Of a stretch of 64,000 bases of DNA, positions 9,569 through 17,480 are shown one piece after another. Within the stretch, counting starts at the first letter, position 1, and each line of letters begins with the position of its first letter. The DNA lies in contig JAQWOM010000048.1 of the NCBI GenBank assembly GCA_029245865.1, positions 1-64,000 of the forward strand, read 5' to 3'. A program made the translations under genes and the position numbers. The notes under the pieces are model-generated. The model was not told where the DNA came from. It saw nothing but the letters and a program-made list of their open reading frames with translations, and did not search any database. The DNA is from Planctomycetota bacterium. Its GTDB lineage: Bacteria; Planctomycetota; B15-G4.

Positions 9569-10555
9569 CTACTGGTCAGCTGTCTGTTTGAGGAGATCTT
9601 GATCGAGTTGTTCGGCCATGTAATTGGCCACCAATAGATTTGACGCACGGTTGGGGTGTGGGTCGAAAATGTTGGTCCAGTAGTTGGAGAGGTCCTCTTC
9701 TGGGGGGTAAGCCTCGCGCAGGTTGATGGTCGGAATCTTGTGCGCTTTGCAGTAAGCCAGGACCCAGTTGTCGATCTCAGTGTAGGGGTTGGGTGTGGCG
9801 AGGAAAGGGTAGGTTGCGACGGCGAAGGGGATCTCGTGTTCAAGGCAAAGCTGTTTCATGGCGGAGAGAGCGAGGCTGACTCTCTGGCGCCCGCCTTCAT
9901 GAAAGCTGCGAGCCACTTTTGCAATGGATCCGCTTGTGCTCGCTGCCCCCATTTTTCGCAGGGTTTGTTTCACTCTGACTCCGGCCCATTGCAGAAGAGC
10001 TGAACCCAAGGGGAAATTGTGAAAGCTGTCGATCGTTGCATCTGCAGGTATGTCGGCAGGCAAGCGCGAAGGTTCGACGTCGTTGGACATGAAGACATAA
10101 ACGACAAAATCTGGCTTCAAGGGCAGGACGCGATGCTGCAAGAGTTGTTGCACGTTGGGTGCGTTGTAACCGGGAACTCCGCAGTTCAGCACCTGGACGT
10201 CCGCCACGTTTTTTCGCAAGCGACTCTCTAAAAGGGCAGGCAGTGTGGAGTCCGCTGAGATTCCATTGCCAAACGTAAAGGAGTCGCCCGTCAACGCCAG
10301 ACGGTAGCTGTCAGGATCCCATGAGTCGACGTCTGAGTCGCGAAACCCATAGCTGTTGGTCTCGACTTCGTGACCTTTGTACAGGGTCTTGAAGTTCGGG
10401 CGGAGTTCGTGAGCAACGCCGTTCATATCACTGCGTTCAAAGGGCGTGACACTGGAAATTCCCACTTGCGCGCGCAGCCACAACTCGCTGATCGCGGCAG
10501 CAACCAGGAGTGGTGCAAAGAAGAGAAGCAGTCGGCCGGCCCAAACTCTCTTCAA
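9569..10555 (-). CDS. SGNH/GDSL-type hydrolase-like membrane-anchored protein
   Basis: About 328 residues from a TTG at 10555, preceded by GAGAGGAAAGG. The open frame extends to an ATG at 10687 but would then overlap the kinase gene, so the internal start is preferred. One N-terminal helix (AGRLLLFFAPLLVAAAISELWLR) anchors the protein. The catalytic block GDSFTFGNG supplies the nucleophile Ser, NCGVPGYN and SNDVEP correspond to the blocks supplying the oxyanion-hole residues, and DPHPNRASN supplies the terminal Asp/His pair. SGNH enzymes of this layout hydrolyse or transfer acyl groups, often on polysaccharides. The substrate is unknown. Confidence 0.75.
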   Translation of the reverse strand: MKRVWAGRLLLFFAPLLVAAAISELWLRAQVGISSVTPFERSDMNGVAHELRPNFKTLYKGHEVETNSYGFRDSDVDSWDPDSYRLALTGDSFTFGNGISADSTLPALLESRLRKNVADVQVLNCGVPGYNAPNVQQLLQHRVLPLKPDFVVYVFMSNDVEPSRLPADIPADATIDSFHNFPLGSALLQWAGVRVKQTLRKMGAASTSGSIAKVARSFHEGGRQRVSLALSAMKQLCLEHEIPFAVATYPFLATPNPYTEIDNWVLAYCKAHKIPTINLREAYPPEEDLSNYWTNIFDPHPNRASNLLVANYMAEQLDQDLLKQTADQ

Positions 10556-10655
10556 AGAGTCACCCTTTCCTCTCTTCTCGTTTGTGTGCGCGCGTGGCCA
10601 TGGCCTGCAATCTCGCGGCAAGGTTTGAATGCCGGTGTTTTTTAATGACTCCCGC

Positions 10656-12971
10656 TTAGGGCAGCCAGCGCGCCAGTGCTTCAGCAAAGGTGGACGGCTT
10701 GACAGGCTTGGGGAGGTAGTCGTCCATTCCTGCGAGCAGGCATTTTTCGCGGTCGCCTTCCATGGTGTTTGCAGTCATGGCGATGATAGGCACGCGTGAG
10801 GCGTCGCCAGTGAGTTGTCGAATCGAAGCTGTGGCGAGATAGCCATCCATGACGGGCATCTGGCAGTCCATGAAGACCAGGTCATAGGTTTTGCCGGAGT
10901 GCGCGAGCATCTCGACTGCTTGTTGGCCATTTCGAGCGATGTCGACGTGGTGGCCGAACTCAGTCAAAAGAGCGTGTACCAGCCGTTGGTTCACGAGATT
11001 GTCTTCCACAAGCAGTAGTTGAGCTGCTTTTTGTTTGGGAGCGCTTGAGAGCGGGTGTGATCCATTCGAGGGCATACCCTCTTTCTGTTGTGTCGGATGC
11101 GCGCCGCCCCTCGATTTTTCAAGGAGTGCAAGATGCAACACCTCGCGCAGCCGCTCTCGTCGAAACGGTTTGCTGATGAAGCCCTCGATGCTCACGGGCG
11201 GATCGCTTGGCATCTGCTGGCCAATCTTCGTGACTGCAATGATCGCCAGATGGCCTGTTGGATCTGCTTGCCTGAGGTTGGCCAGAGCCTCCCATGAACC
11301 TTCTTTTTCAAGCTCGAGTTCTGTGAGCACAACCTCTATCTCATGGCCGTGATCTGCCATTTCGGAGAAGGTCGCGAGCATGTCTGCGTTGGATTTGACC
11401 GCGGTGACATCGAGGCCTAGTCGCTGGAGCATCTCGGTCGCCACGAGTCGCAAATGAGACGCCTGAATGTTGAGCAAAAGCCGTTTGCCTCGCGGCAATC
11501 CCTGTGGCGCGACTTGGCCATGGGCTTGGGGAGATTGTTCAAGCGGAACCGCGAACCTGAAGACACTTCCGACTCCGACCTGGCTTTCACATGTCAGTTC
11601 GCCATCCATCAGAGTGGCGAGTGACTTGCTGATGGCCAAGCCAAGTCCTGTGCCACCGTAGCGGCGAGTTGTCGATCCGTCTGCTTGACTAAATGCCGTG
11701 AACATTTCCGGGAGGCGTTTGGGGTCGATTCCGACTCCGGTGTCACTCACTTCGGTTTGCACAGTGATTCGATTGTCCGATTCATCTACCACTCGCGTTC
11801 GGATCGAGACTTCCCCGGTTTCCGTAAATTTCGCGGCATTGTCGACCAGGTTCATGATGACCTGTCGAATGCGAAGAGGGTCTCCCTGGAGTTGCTCGGG
11901 CACGTCGCTGCCGACATCCGTGATGATTTCCAGGCCTCTGTCTTGAGCTTCCCTGCCTACCAGTTGGGCGATTTCTTCGACAGTCGTTCTGAAGTTGAAG
12001 GTCTCGACATTCAGCGACAACTTCTCGGCCTCTACCTTTGAGAAGTCGAGGATGTCATTGACCAATGCGAGGAGCAGATCCGCCGACTTCTTGACCGTGA
12101 CGACCATCTCTGTTTGGCCGCGATCGAGCTGAGTACGCATGAGTAGATTGGAAAAACCAATGATGCCATTCATCGGCGTCCTGATTTCGTGGCTCATGGT
12201 GGCGAGAAATTCGCTTTTCAGTTTGTCGAGCTTTTTGAGGTCTACGTTCTGATTTTGAACCTCCTGATAAGACTCTCGGAGGTTTTGACGCATGGTGTCT
12301 ATCGTTTGGGCGAGGGCTCCAAACTCGTCGACCGCTTCAAGCTGAATCGGGGCCTGCAGGTCGCCTCGGCCACATCGCTCGACCTGTAGAGTGAGATTTT
12401 TGAGTCGCTTGCCAACCAATGCCCCAAAGATCCAGATGAGCACGAGGCCAAGGCTGACAAAAGTAGCTAGCCATTGAAGGAACAACCGATTCCGGCTGGC
12501 TTCAACCACTTCTTGTGCGTGGGCGGTCGAGAGTCCGATGACGACTGTTCCCAGAAAAGGCATTGAGTCGTCAGAGTTGCTCGCGAGACCTTCTTCAGGC
12601 GGCAAGGAAATCTGCGCCTGATAATCAACGACAAGCTGGTCGGAGCCGATGGTGTGCCCCGATTCAACGAGCAACTTTCCATCCGCGCGAAGTACACGTA
12701 CGTAGGTGACGTGTTCTTCGTCCTGGATTAACGCTTGTGCAAACGATTCTAGCTCTGGGTAATCCAGGCTGACCAAGGGCTCTGCGCAGTAGATGGCAGC
12801 TGCAGTGACGAGCATGCGTCCCTGCAGGTCAATTTCTTCGAGCAGCGCTTCCTTCTGAACTTCGATGCTGTAGCGCCCTGTCACCAGGCCTGCAATGAGC
12901 AAGACCAAGGCGGTCGCAACGACAACCTTGGCTGTGATAGACCTGCGAATCTTCAAGAGAAGTTTCGCCAT
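10656..12971 (-). CDS. Hybrid sensor histidine kinase with two receiver domains
   Basis: 771 residues. Two membrane helices (about 15-32 and 165-190) flank a periplasmic sensor region. A HAMP-like linker follows, then a HisKA domain (MSHEIRTPMNGIIGF with the phospho-His) and an HATPase (N box NLVDNAAKF, G1 DTGVGID, G2 GGTGLGLAIS). The first receiver-like domain lacks the phospho-acceptor Asp (VVLTELELE replaces the usual LLD motif), so it is a pseudo-receiver. The last is a canonical receiver (LVFMDCQMPVMDG). It resembles BarA-type hybrid kinases. Eleven bases separate it from the upstream PhnD-like binding-protein gene, which probably delivers the ligand signal. Output may pass to an unlinked HPt protein, since none is present. 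Confidence 0.9.
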   Translation of the reverse strand: MAKLLLKIRRSITAKVVVATALVLLIAGLVTGRYSIEVQKEALLEEIDLQGRMLVTAAAIYCAEPLVSLDYPELESFAQALIQDEEHVTYVRVLRADGKLLVESGHTIGSDQLVVDYQAQISLPPEEGLASNSDDSMPFLGTVVIGLSTAHAQEVVEASRNRLFLQWLATFVSLGLVLIWIFGALVGKRLKNLTLQVERCGRGDLQAPIQLEAVDEFGALAQTIDTMRQNLRESYQEVQNQNVDLKKLDKLKSEFLATMSHEIRTPMNGIIGFSNLLMRTQLDRGQTEMVVTVKKSADLLLALVNDILDFSKVEAEKLSLNVETFNFRTTVEEIAQLVGREAQDRGLEIITDVGSDVPEQLQGDPLRIRQVIMNLVDNAAKFTETGEVSIRTRVVDESDNRITVQTEVSDTGVGIDPKRLPEMFTAFSQADGSTTRRYGGTGLGLAISKSLATLMDGELTCESQVGVGSVFRFAVPLEQSPQAHGQVAPQGLPRGKRLLLNIQASHLRLVATEMLQRLGLDVTAVKSNADMLATFSEMADHGHEIEVVLTELELEKEGSWEALANLRQADPTGHLAIIAVTKIGQQMPSDPPVSIEGFISKPFRRERLREVLHLALLEKSRGGAHPTQQKEGMPSNGSHPLSSAPKQKAAQLLLVEDNLVNQRLVHALLTEFGHHVDIARNGQQAVEMLAHSGKTYDLVFMDCQMPVMDGYLATASIRQLTGDASRVPIIAMTANTMEGDREKCLLAGMDDYLPKPVKPSTFAEALARWLP

Positions 12972-12982
12972 GCTGAGTCCCG

Positions 12983-13966
12983 CTAGATTTTTGCGGGTTG
13001 CTTGTCCCGCGACGAATTGTCCCCCCCCGGGGGCGACTTTTGTGGTACGGGCGGGGTGGTTGGAATCGCATCAAAGTCTATCGCAGTGCGCATGCTTTCC
13101 CGCGTTGATTTGTAATGCTCATCCGACGCTTCATAGAAGCCGCTCACTTTGAGTGAGGTAAGACTCGCTTCATCCGTTATCGAAACCAGAGCCCCGGAAA
13201 GACTTTCTTGAAGTTCTTTTGGGAGACCAGCTCGGGCGACCCATGGCTTGGTGACATTCAAGAAGCTCGCTAGCACACGTAACTGCTCATTCTTGTTGAG
13301 TTTCTTGAACGTGTTGCTTTTGAGTGAGCCCGCATCAAAGTCACCCATCTCAACTGCCTTGAAGACTTTGTCATGTCTCCCCAGAAACGCATGGTGCGAC
13401 AAATCGGTTGCTGTGATCCCAGCGGACAGAAGCTGTTCTTGGGCCAGGTAGCGCCCGATGGTTGAATTCTTGTCCCCAAAGGCAAAGGACCTGCCTCGTA
13501 AGTCGGCGAGGGTCTTCGCAGGGCTTTCTGTGGGCACGACGATCATGCCTTTGAACTGCGTCTCGCCATCCTTGTGCTCCATGGCGAGTAGAGCCACGTC
13601 TGGATTTCGATCCTTGGCGAGGACATAGGATGCAGGGCCGAATCTCACGAAATCGATTTCGCCCTCCACGAGGGCATCCAGGGCTTCGTCGTAGGACTTG
13701 TAGATTCTCAGGACAATGTCGGTTCGTTGTTGCAGCCGGGCACTCAGGTCCTCCTGTAGGACCTCGAGGATTGGATAGAAGGTCCGGTACATTTCTGTTG
13801 CTCGGTCGGTCGTGTAGACCCCGAACTCCAGTTCAATGATCGATTCTTGTGCAGCACTTGGCCCTGCCAAGAGGCTGGCAGCAAGAATGCTGGCGATGCA
13901 ACTTGCACTCCACATACGCATTACGGAGGGGGCTCTTGGCGTTTTGCCTCTTTCGTCATAATTCAT
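12983..13966 (-). CDS. PhnD-like periplasmic substrate-binding protein, probable sensor partner
   Basis: 327 residues with a signal peptide (SCIASILAASLLAGPSAAQ, cleavage after AQ). The body matches phosphate/phosphite/phosphonate-type binding proteins: GVYTTDRATEMYRTFYPILEV, then EGEIDFVRFGPASYVLA, then DLRGRSFAFGDKNSTIGRYL. No ABC permease or ATPase gene is nearby. The gene lies immediately upstream of the hybrid histidine kinase, with an 11-base gap on the same strand. Stand-alone PhnD-like proteins next to kinases commonly act as ligand-binding sensor subunits, so I infer a two-protein sensor. The ligand (phosphonate, phosphite or another anion) cannot be told from sequence. The C-terminal tail is proline-rich. 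Confidence 0.85.
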   Translation of the reverse strand: MNYDERGKTPRAPSVMRMWSASCIASILAASLLAGPSAAQESIIELEFGVYTTDRATEMYRTFYPILEVLQEDLSARLQQRTDIVLRIYKSYDEALDALVEGEIDFVRFGPASYVLAKDRNPDVALLAMEHKDGETQFKGMIVVPTESPAKTLADLRGRSFAFGDKNSTIGRYLAQEQLLSAGITATDLSHHAFLGRHDKVFKAVEMGDFDAGSLKSNTFKKLNKNEQLRVLASFLNVTKPWVARAGLPKELQESLSGALVSITDEASLTSLKVSGFYEASDEHYKSTRESMRTAIDFDAIPTTPPVPQKSPPGGDNSSRDKQPAKI

Positions 13967-14152
13967 CGCCTGAGTATACAGTGCTTGTGTAGGTCAGTTT
14001 TTATGGAGCTGGGTATGTACGAATGGCCTTGATCCGTGGGCTAAGCACCCGTGGCCTGAGCAAAGGGCAGAGATCGCTTCTCCGCAGGGTGAAGACGATT
14101 GGCGGTTTTGATTCCAGTCCAGAGTTGCGAGCCATCTCGTCCCGGAGAGTTC

Positions 14153-15496
14153 ATGCACGCACTGCTTGACGATGCGGAAAACCGTGCGTGGCTGCATGGG
14201 CTTTTCTTTTGCATGGCGATTTGTCTCTTGGCGGCTTGCTCAGATGCAGAGGGGGACAAGAGACCTCGTCGGGTTGTCGTCGTTGTGCTCGATTCAACGC
14301 ACGCGGCACATCTCGGGTGTTACGGCGGGGTCGACGGTTTGACGCCTGCTCTCGATGCACTGGCAGAGAACTCCCGATTGTTTTCCCAGGCGGTCTCCAA
14401 CACCACCTGGACGCTGCCGTCCACTGTGTCGCTCATGACGGGCCAACTGCAGGAAACTCATGGCATTGTGACGAATCAACACGCCCTTGATGAGGGGGCC
14501 GTGTTGCTCGCAGAGCAATTTCGCGAGGCGGGATTTCTTACAGCAGCTTTTGTGCAGATGGTTTATGCGTCGGAAATTTACGGCCTTGATCAAGGTTTCG
14601 ACGAATGGAACCGCTACCAACTCACGGTTGGAATTCGGCCCGAGGGGATGGCACAGGCTGTTGCGGATTGGATGGATGAGCATGCGGATGATGAGTACTT
14701 CCTCTACGTCCATATGCGTCGGCCGCATTCACCGTATGACCCCAATCCCTTGTTCAAGATGCATCTTGAAGAGGGGTGTCCACTGGCAGACGGGCATCTC
14801 GATGAGACGCTGGCGCATGCTGACAGCCGCGTCAAAGGCTCGCTCAGTGAAGTCGAGAGGAGTCACGTCGAGCATCTTTACCGAGCGAACCTAGCCACTG
14901 TAGATAACCGTATTCGCGATATCCTTCGGAGAGCTCAGCAAGACGACGAGGCCTTGCTTGTGGTGACCGCAGATCACGGTGAAGCCTTGGGGGAGCACGG
15001 GCATTATGGCCATGGTTACTCACTCGATGCGGAGTGCATTGACATCCCACTGCTTGTGGCGGGAGTTGGGGTGGTGCCCGGGATTGATGATGAACCCGCT
15101 TCGACTGTGGACATTGCGCCCACACTGCACGAATTGTGCGGTCTCGGTCGGCCGGCGGACCTCGACGGCCGTTCGCTCGTATCACGACTGCAGGGGGAGG
15201 TGTCGCCTCGCCGCTCCGTGCTTCTCTCGACCCGCTACAACCGCTCTTCGATTCCGGAATACGGATTGATCAAGGATGGTTTCAAGGTTGTTCTCGATCG
15301 GGAAGACTCGCTCAAGGTGTTCGAGATGAGCTCAGGCGAAGATGTGACCGGCGTCCAGCAAGAGTTGGCAGGCCGCGTGGGCGAACTTCTGCGCACACGT
15401 AAGATTCGCGCGAGCACTCTTTCTGCGAGTGAAGGGCGAACTCCACTTGAAGCGTCAACTGAAGCAGAGCTTCGCGCATTGGGATACATCCGCTGA
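14153..15496 (+). CDS. Sulfatase-like lipoprotein (alkaline phosphatase superfamily)
   Basis: 447 residues from the ATG at 14153, preceded by GGAGAG; upstream in-frame starts lack an RBS. A lipobox (ICLLAAC, Cys29) predicts a lipoprotein. The alkaline-phosphatase fold metal sites are visible: VVVLDSTHAAHLGCYG with Asp47, and DHGEALGEHGHYGHG near the middle. The nucleophile segment reads TWTLPSTVSLMTG, so Thr87 occupies the place of the Cys/Ser that is converted to formylglycine, and the Arg of CxPSR is Thr. It is thus not a standard FGly sulfatase. A phospho- or transferase-type activity using Thr, as in LtaS-like enzymes, is possible. Confidence 0.8.
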   Translation: MHALLDDAENRAWLHGLFFCMAICLLAACSDAEGDKRPRRVVVVVLDSTHAAHLGCYGGVDGLTPALDALAENSRLFSQAVSNTTWTLPSTVSLMTGQLQETHGIVTNQHALDEGAVLLAEQFREAGFLTAAFVQMVYASEIYGLDQGFDEWNRYQLTVGIRPEGMAQAVADWMDEHADDEYFLYVHMRRPHSPYDPNPLFKMHLEEGCPLADGHLDETLAHADSRVKGSLSEVERSHVEHLYRANLATVDNRIRDILRRAQQDDEALLVVTADHGEALGEHGHYGHGYSLDAECIDIPLLVAGVGVVPGIDDEPASTVDIAPTLHELCGLGRPADLDGRSLVSRLQGEVSPRRSVLLSTRYNRSSIPEYGLIKDGFKVVLDREDSLKVFEMSSGEDVTGVQQELAGRVGELLRTRKIRASTLSASEGRTPLEASTEAELRALGYIR

Positions 15497-15513
15497 CGCG
15501 GCAGCGCATCGAA

Positions 15514-16590
15514 TCAGTGAGCAAGTCGCTTATGAGAGGCCGACTCGCTGACCTGCTTACGGTCTTCTGATTGGGTGAGCGCCCGTGTGTCGGCGGTTTT
15601 TGGAATGCCTCTGCGGTGCATCCAGTTCGTGAGAGCGTCGGCAGGAATCGGGCGGCTGACGTAGTAACCCTGTGCAATGTCGCACCCAACGGACTTCACC
15701 AGATCCCAGGCCTCGCGGTTCGAGACGCCTTCGGCGACCACTGTCATTCCGAGGCTGCGTCCCAGTTCGGCGATCGCTCGCACGATGAGCCGGCGTCGTG
15801 GATCATTCGGTGTGTCCATGACGAAGGACTTGTCGATTTTTAACTCAGTGAATGGAAGTGAATACAGGCGCCCCAGTGAACTGTAGCCCGTTCCAAAGTC
15901 ATCGATGGCCAGATTGACGCGTGCCAACCGCAGTTGATCCAGAGTCTCCAGCACATGAAGCTTCTCGGTGATGGCTTGTCCTTCGGTGATTTCGATCGTG
16001 AGGCACTCGGGCGGCACGCCCGATCTGTCGACGATCTTCGCCACCCTGTCCGCGAATCTCGGATCGATCAGCAGTTTGGGTGTCGCATTGACAGAGATCC
16101 GAAAATCCCAGCCCGCTTGCCTCCACTCGGCACAGTCTTTCAGGGCTGTAGTCATGACCCAGTCCGTGAGTGCTCCGATGAGACCGCTTCGATCTGCAAG
16201 GTCGACGACCATCTCAGGATTGAGGTTGCCGTATTCTGGGTGTTTCCAGCGCAGCAAGGCCTCGACGCTGCACACTTTGCCACTCTTCAGGTCCACGAGG
16301 GGTTGGTAGTGCACCCGCAACCAGTTGTTGGCCAAGGCTTGCCGTAGATCCGCCGCAGTCAAAGTCGGTTCGTGGGCGGGAGATGTTGCGGTTTCTGGTT
16401 CCCCCCCCGCTCTTTCCGGGCCATGCAGATCGAGCAACGCTGCCTCGGCGCTCATCCGGTTCCCTTCGATGTATTCCTTTGGTGAAGGAGCGCTTTCAGG
16501 GCAAGAGCAGTGAGTCGTGCAGGAGCAAGGCTCCGTTGCGAATCGAAGTTCGAGTGGGAAGAGTGAATCTTTTTCACATGAGACATTCAT
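15514..16590 (-). CDS. EAL-domain cyclic-di-GMP phosphodiesterase
   Basis: 358 residues from an ATG at 16590 that overlaps the upstream TGA by four bases (ATGA), which favours translational coupling. An ATG at 16455 with GAAGGGAA upstream would give a shorter 313-residue protein, and the extra N-terminus is odd and Cys-rich (PCSCTTHCSC). The EAL domain covers most of the rest and looks catalytically intact: EALLRW, then ISVNATPKLL, then EITEGQA, then DDFGTGYSSLG, then ELKIDKSF, then VVAEGV and QGYYVSRPI. It should hydrolyse c-di-GMP in the cytoplasm. No sensory or membrane domain is seen. Confidence 0.88.
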   Translation of the reverse strand: MNVSCEKDSLFPLELRFATEPCSCTTHCSCPESAPSPKEYIEGNRMSAEAALLDLHGPERAGGEPETATSPAHEPTLTAADLRQALANNWLRVHYQPLVDLKSGKVCSVEALLRWKHPEYGNLNPEMVVDLADRSGLIGALTDWVMTTALKDCAEWRQAGWDFRISVNATPKLLIDPRFADRVAKIVDRSGVPPECLTIEITEGQAITEKLHVLETLDQLRLARVNLAIDDFGTGYSSLGRLYSLPFTELKIDKSFVMDTPNDPRRRLIVRAIAELGRSLGMTVVAEGVSNREAWDLVKSVGCDIAQGYYVSRPIPADALTNWMHRRGIPKTADTRALTQSEDRKQVSESASHKRLAH

Positions 16591-17060
16591 GGGTCAATCG
16601 GCTTTTGGTAGTTGGCTGCTGTGTCATGCACGATTCGGCGCATGAGTTGTTGAATCTGATCTCTCAGGATCGCGGCGAATTCGTAGTTCTCTTGCTCGAT
16701 GGACTCTTTCAGTTGCGTGCGAAGTCTTAGAGCTTTGCGTTGCGGGTCGGGCCTGGATTCTTTCTCGGTCGTGTTCGGATCACTCCTGTGTGGAGTGACG
16801 CCATGTATGCGTTCGAGAAAAGCCATGACATCCATACTGACGGCTCCGTAGTCACTGGCCAGATTCAGGCGATGGGCCGGGTCTGTCATGGCGGGTGAGC
16901 GGCTTGGATAGGAGCGCTCGAGTTCGCGTTGCCTGGCTTGCCACCATTGCTTGTCGTAGTCGTTCTGATCTTTGGCCTGGCTCCACAGGCAATGCAGGCC
17001 TGCGTCCATGGGGCCGCGGAGCATGGAAGCCTCGAGCATGAGTTCTTGAGTGCGACTCAT
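16587..17060 (-). CDS. UVR-motif protein of unknown function
   Basis: 157 residues. The C-terminal part (LRTQLKESIEQENYEFAAILRDQI) matches the UVR motif found in UvrB, UvrC and McsA, a two-helix protein-interaction module. The N-terminal 100 residues are hydrophilic and not recognised. Its stop overlaps the start of the EAL gene by four bases, so the two are co-translated and may interact physically. It is not a DNA-repair nuclease because no catalytic domain is present. The start is the ATG at 17060 (MSRTQELMLEAS). Confidence 0.6.
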   Translation of the reverse strand: MSRTQELMLEASMLRGPMDAGLHCLWSQAKDQNDYDKQWWQARQRELERSYPSRSPAMTDPAHRLNLASDYGAVSMDVMAFLERIHGVTPHRSDPNTTEKESRPDPQRKALRLRTQLKESIEQENYEFAAILRDQIQQLMRRIVHDTAANYQKPIDP

Positions 17061-17194
17061 AGCGCCCTCGCTTGCTCGAGCTTGTCACTCGAAGCGCGGA
17101 CTGAGTCATAGGGTGTGGTTGTCATCAGCTGCTCTCCTTAGTGCACTTGCCTCAGAGGCGCCGGGGTGGGTCAAAGTGACCGCCCGCCTCATAA

Positions 17195-17210
17195 CTAACA
17201 GACCTGTTAG
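17195..17210. promoter_or_regulatory. Palindromic operator candidate
   Basis: CTAACAG-AC-CTGTTAG is a perfect 7+7 inverted repeat with a two-base spacer. Short spaced palindromes of this form (CTAAC...GTTAG) are typical TetR-type repressor sites. A related repeat with the same CTAAC/GTTAG core lies 25 bases downstream. Possible targets are the MFS gene at 17481 or the divergent UVR/EAL pair. No regulator gene is nearby. Confidence 0.5.
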
Positions 17211-17235
17211 CCTTGCACTGGAGTAAAGGTAACAC

Positions 17236-17270
17236 TTCCGTTAGCTTTCTAAAGGAGAAAACTAACGGAA
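17236..17270. promoter_or_regulatory. Inverted repeat TTCCGTTAG...CTAACGGAA
   Basis: TTCCGTTAG (17236-17244) and CTAACGGAA (17262-17270) form a perfect 9-base inverted repeat with a 17-base spacer. The spacer contains AAAGGAG, a good ribosome-binding sequence. The arms share the GTTAG/CTAAC core with the palindrome at 17195-17210. The region may be a second operator copy, or a hairpin that hides the AAAGGAG sequence. Confidence 0.45.
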
Positions 17271-17437
17271 TGTATAGTTTTATTGAATCTGGCTCTGAGA
17301 GGCCGAATTCTGGCCTTGGTGGGTGGTCGGAGGAGAGAAGTCGACCCTCTTCTATTCAGATCTCTTCAGAAATCGATCTGCGAAAGCTCTTCGGGGCCAG
17401 CGAGTCCGGGCTGGATCCTTGGTCGGGGCGCCGTTAG
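17270..17437 (+). CDS. Possible small protein (55 residues), doubtful
   Basis: An ATG at 17270 follows an AAAGGAG located inside the inverted repeat, about 13 bases upstream, which is longer than ideal. The 55-residue product is polar and Ser/Glu-rich (MYSFIESGSERPNSGLGG at the start) with no recognised domain. It may be a leader peptide for the MFS gene beginning 44 bases after its stop, or mere chance. No homologue is recognised. Confidence 0.2.
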   Translation: MYSFIESGSERPNSGLGGWSEERSRPSSIQISSEIDLRKLFGASESGLDPWSGRR

Positions 17438-17480
17438 CGTCGGTTCGCTGCGCACGATCAAGTCCCATTGAGGAACTCGG

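Larger units (their letters stand above)
17061..17480. other. 420-base intergenic region with palindromic sites
   Basis: This stretch separates the divergent UVR/EAL pair from the MFS gene. It holds two inverted repeats built from related half-sites, described separately. It also holds one doubtful small frame (17270-17437). I see no strong sigma-70 promoter; the AT-richer segment 17211-17290 is the likeliest promoter location. No RNA gene was recognised. Confidence 0.5.

Noticed and set aside
17213-17437. Longer reading of the small frame, starting at 17213
   Set aside because: The start lies before the inverted repeat, has no ribosome-binding site, and the product has no domain.
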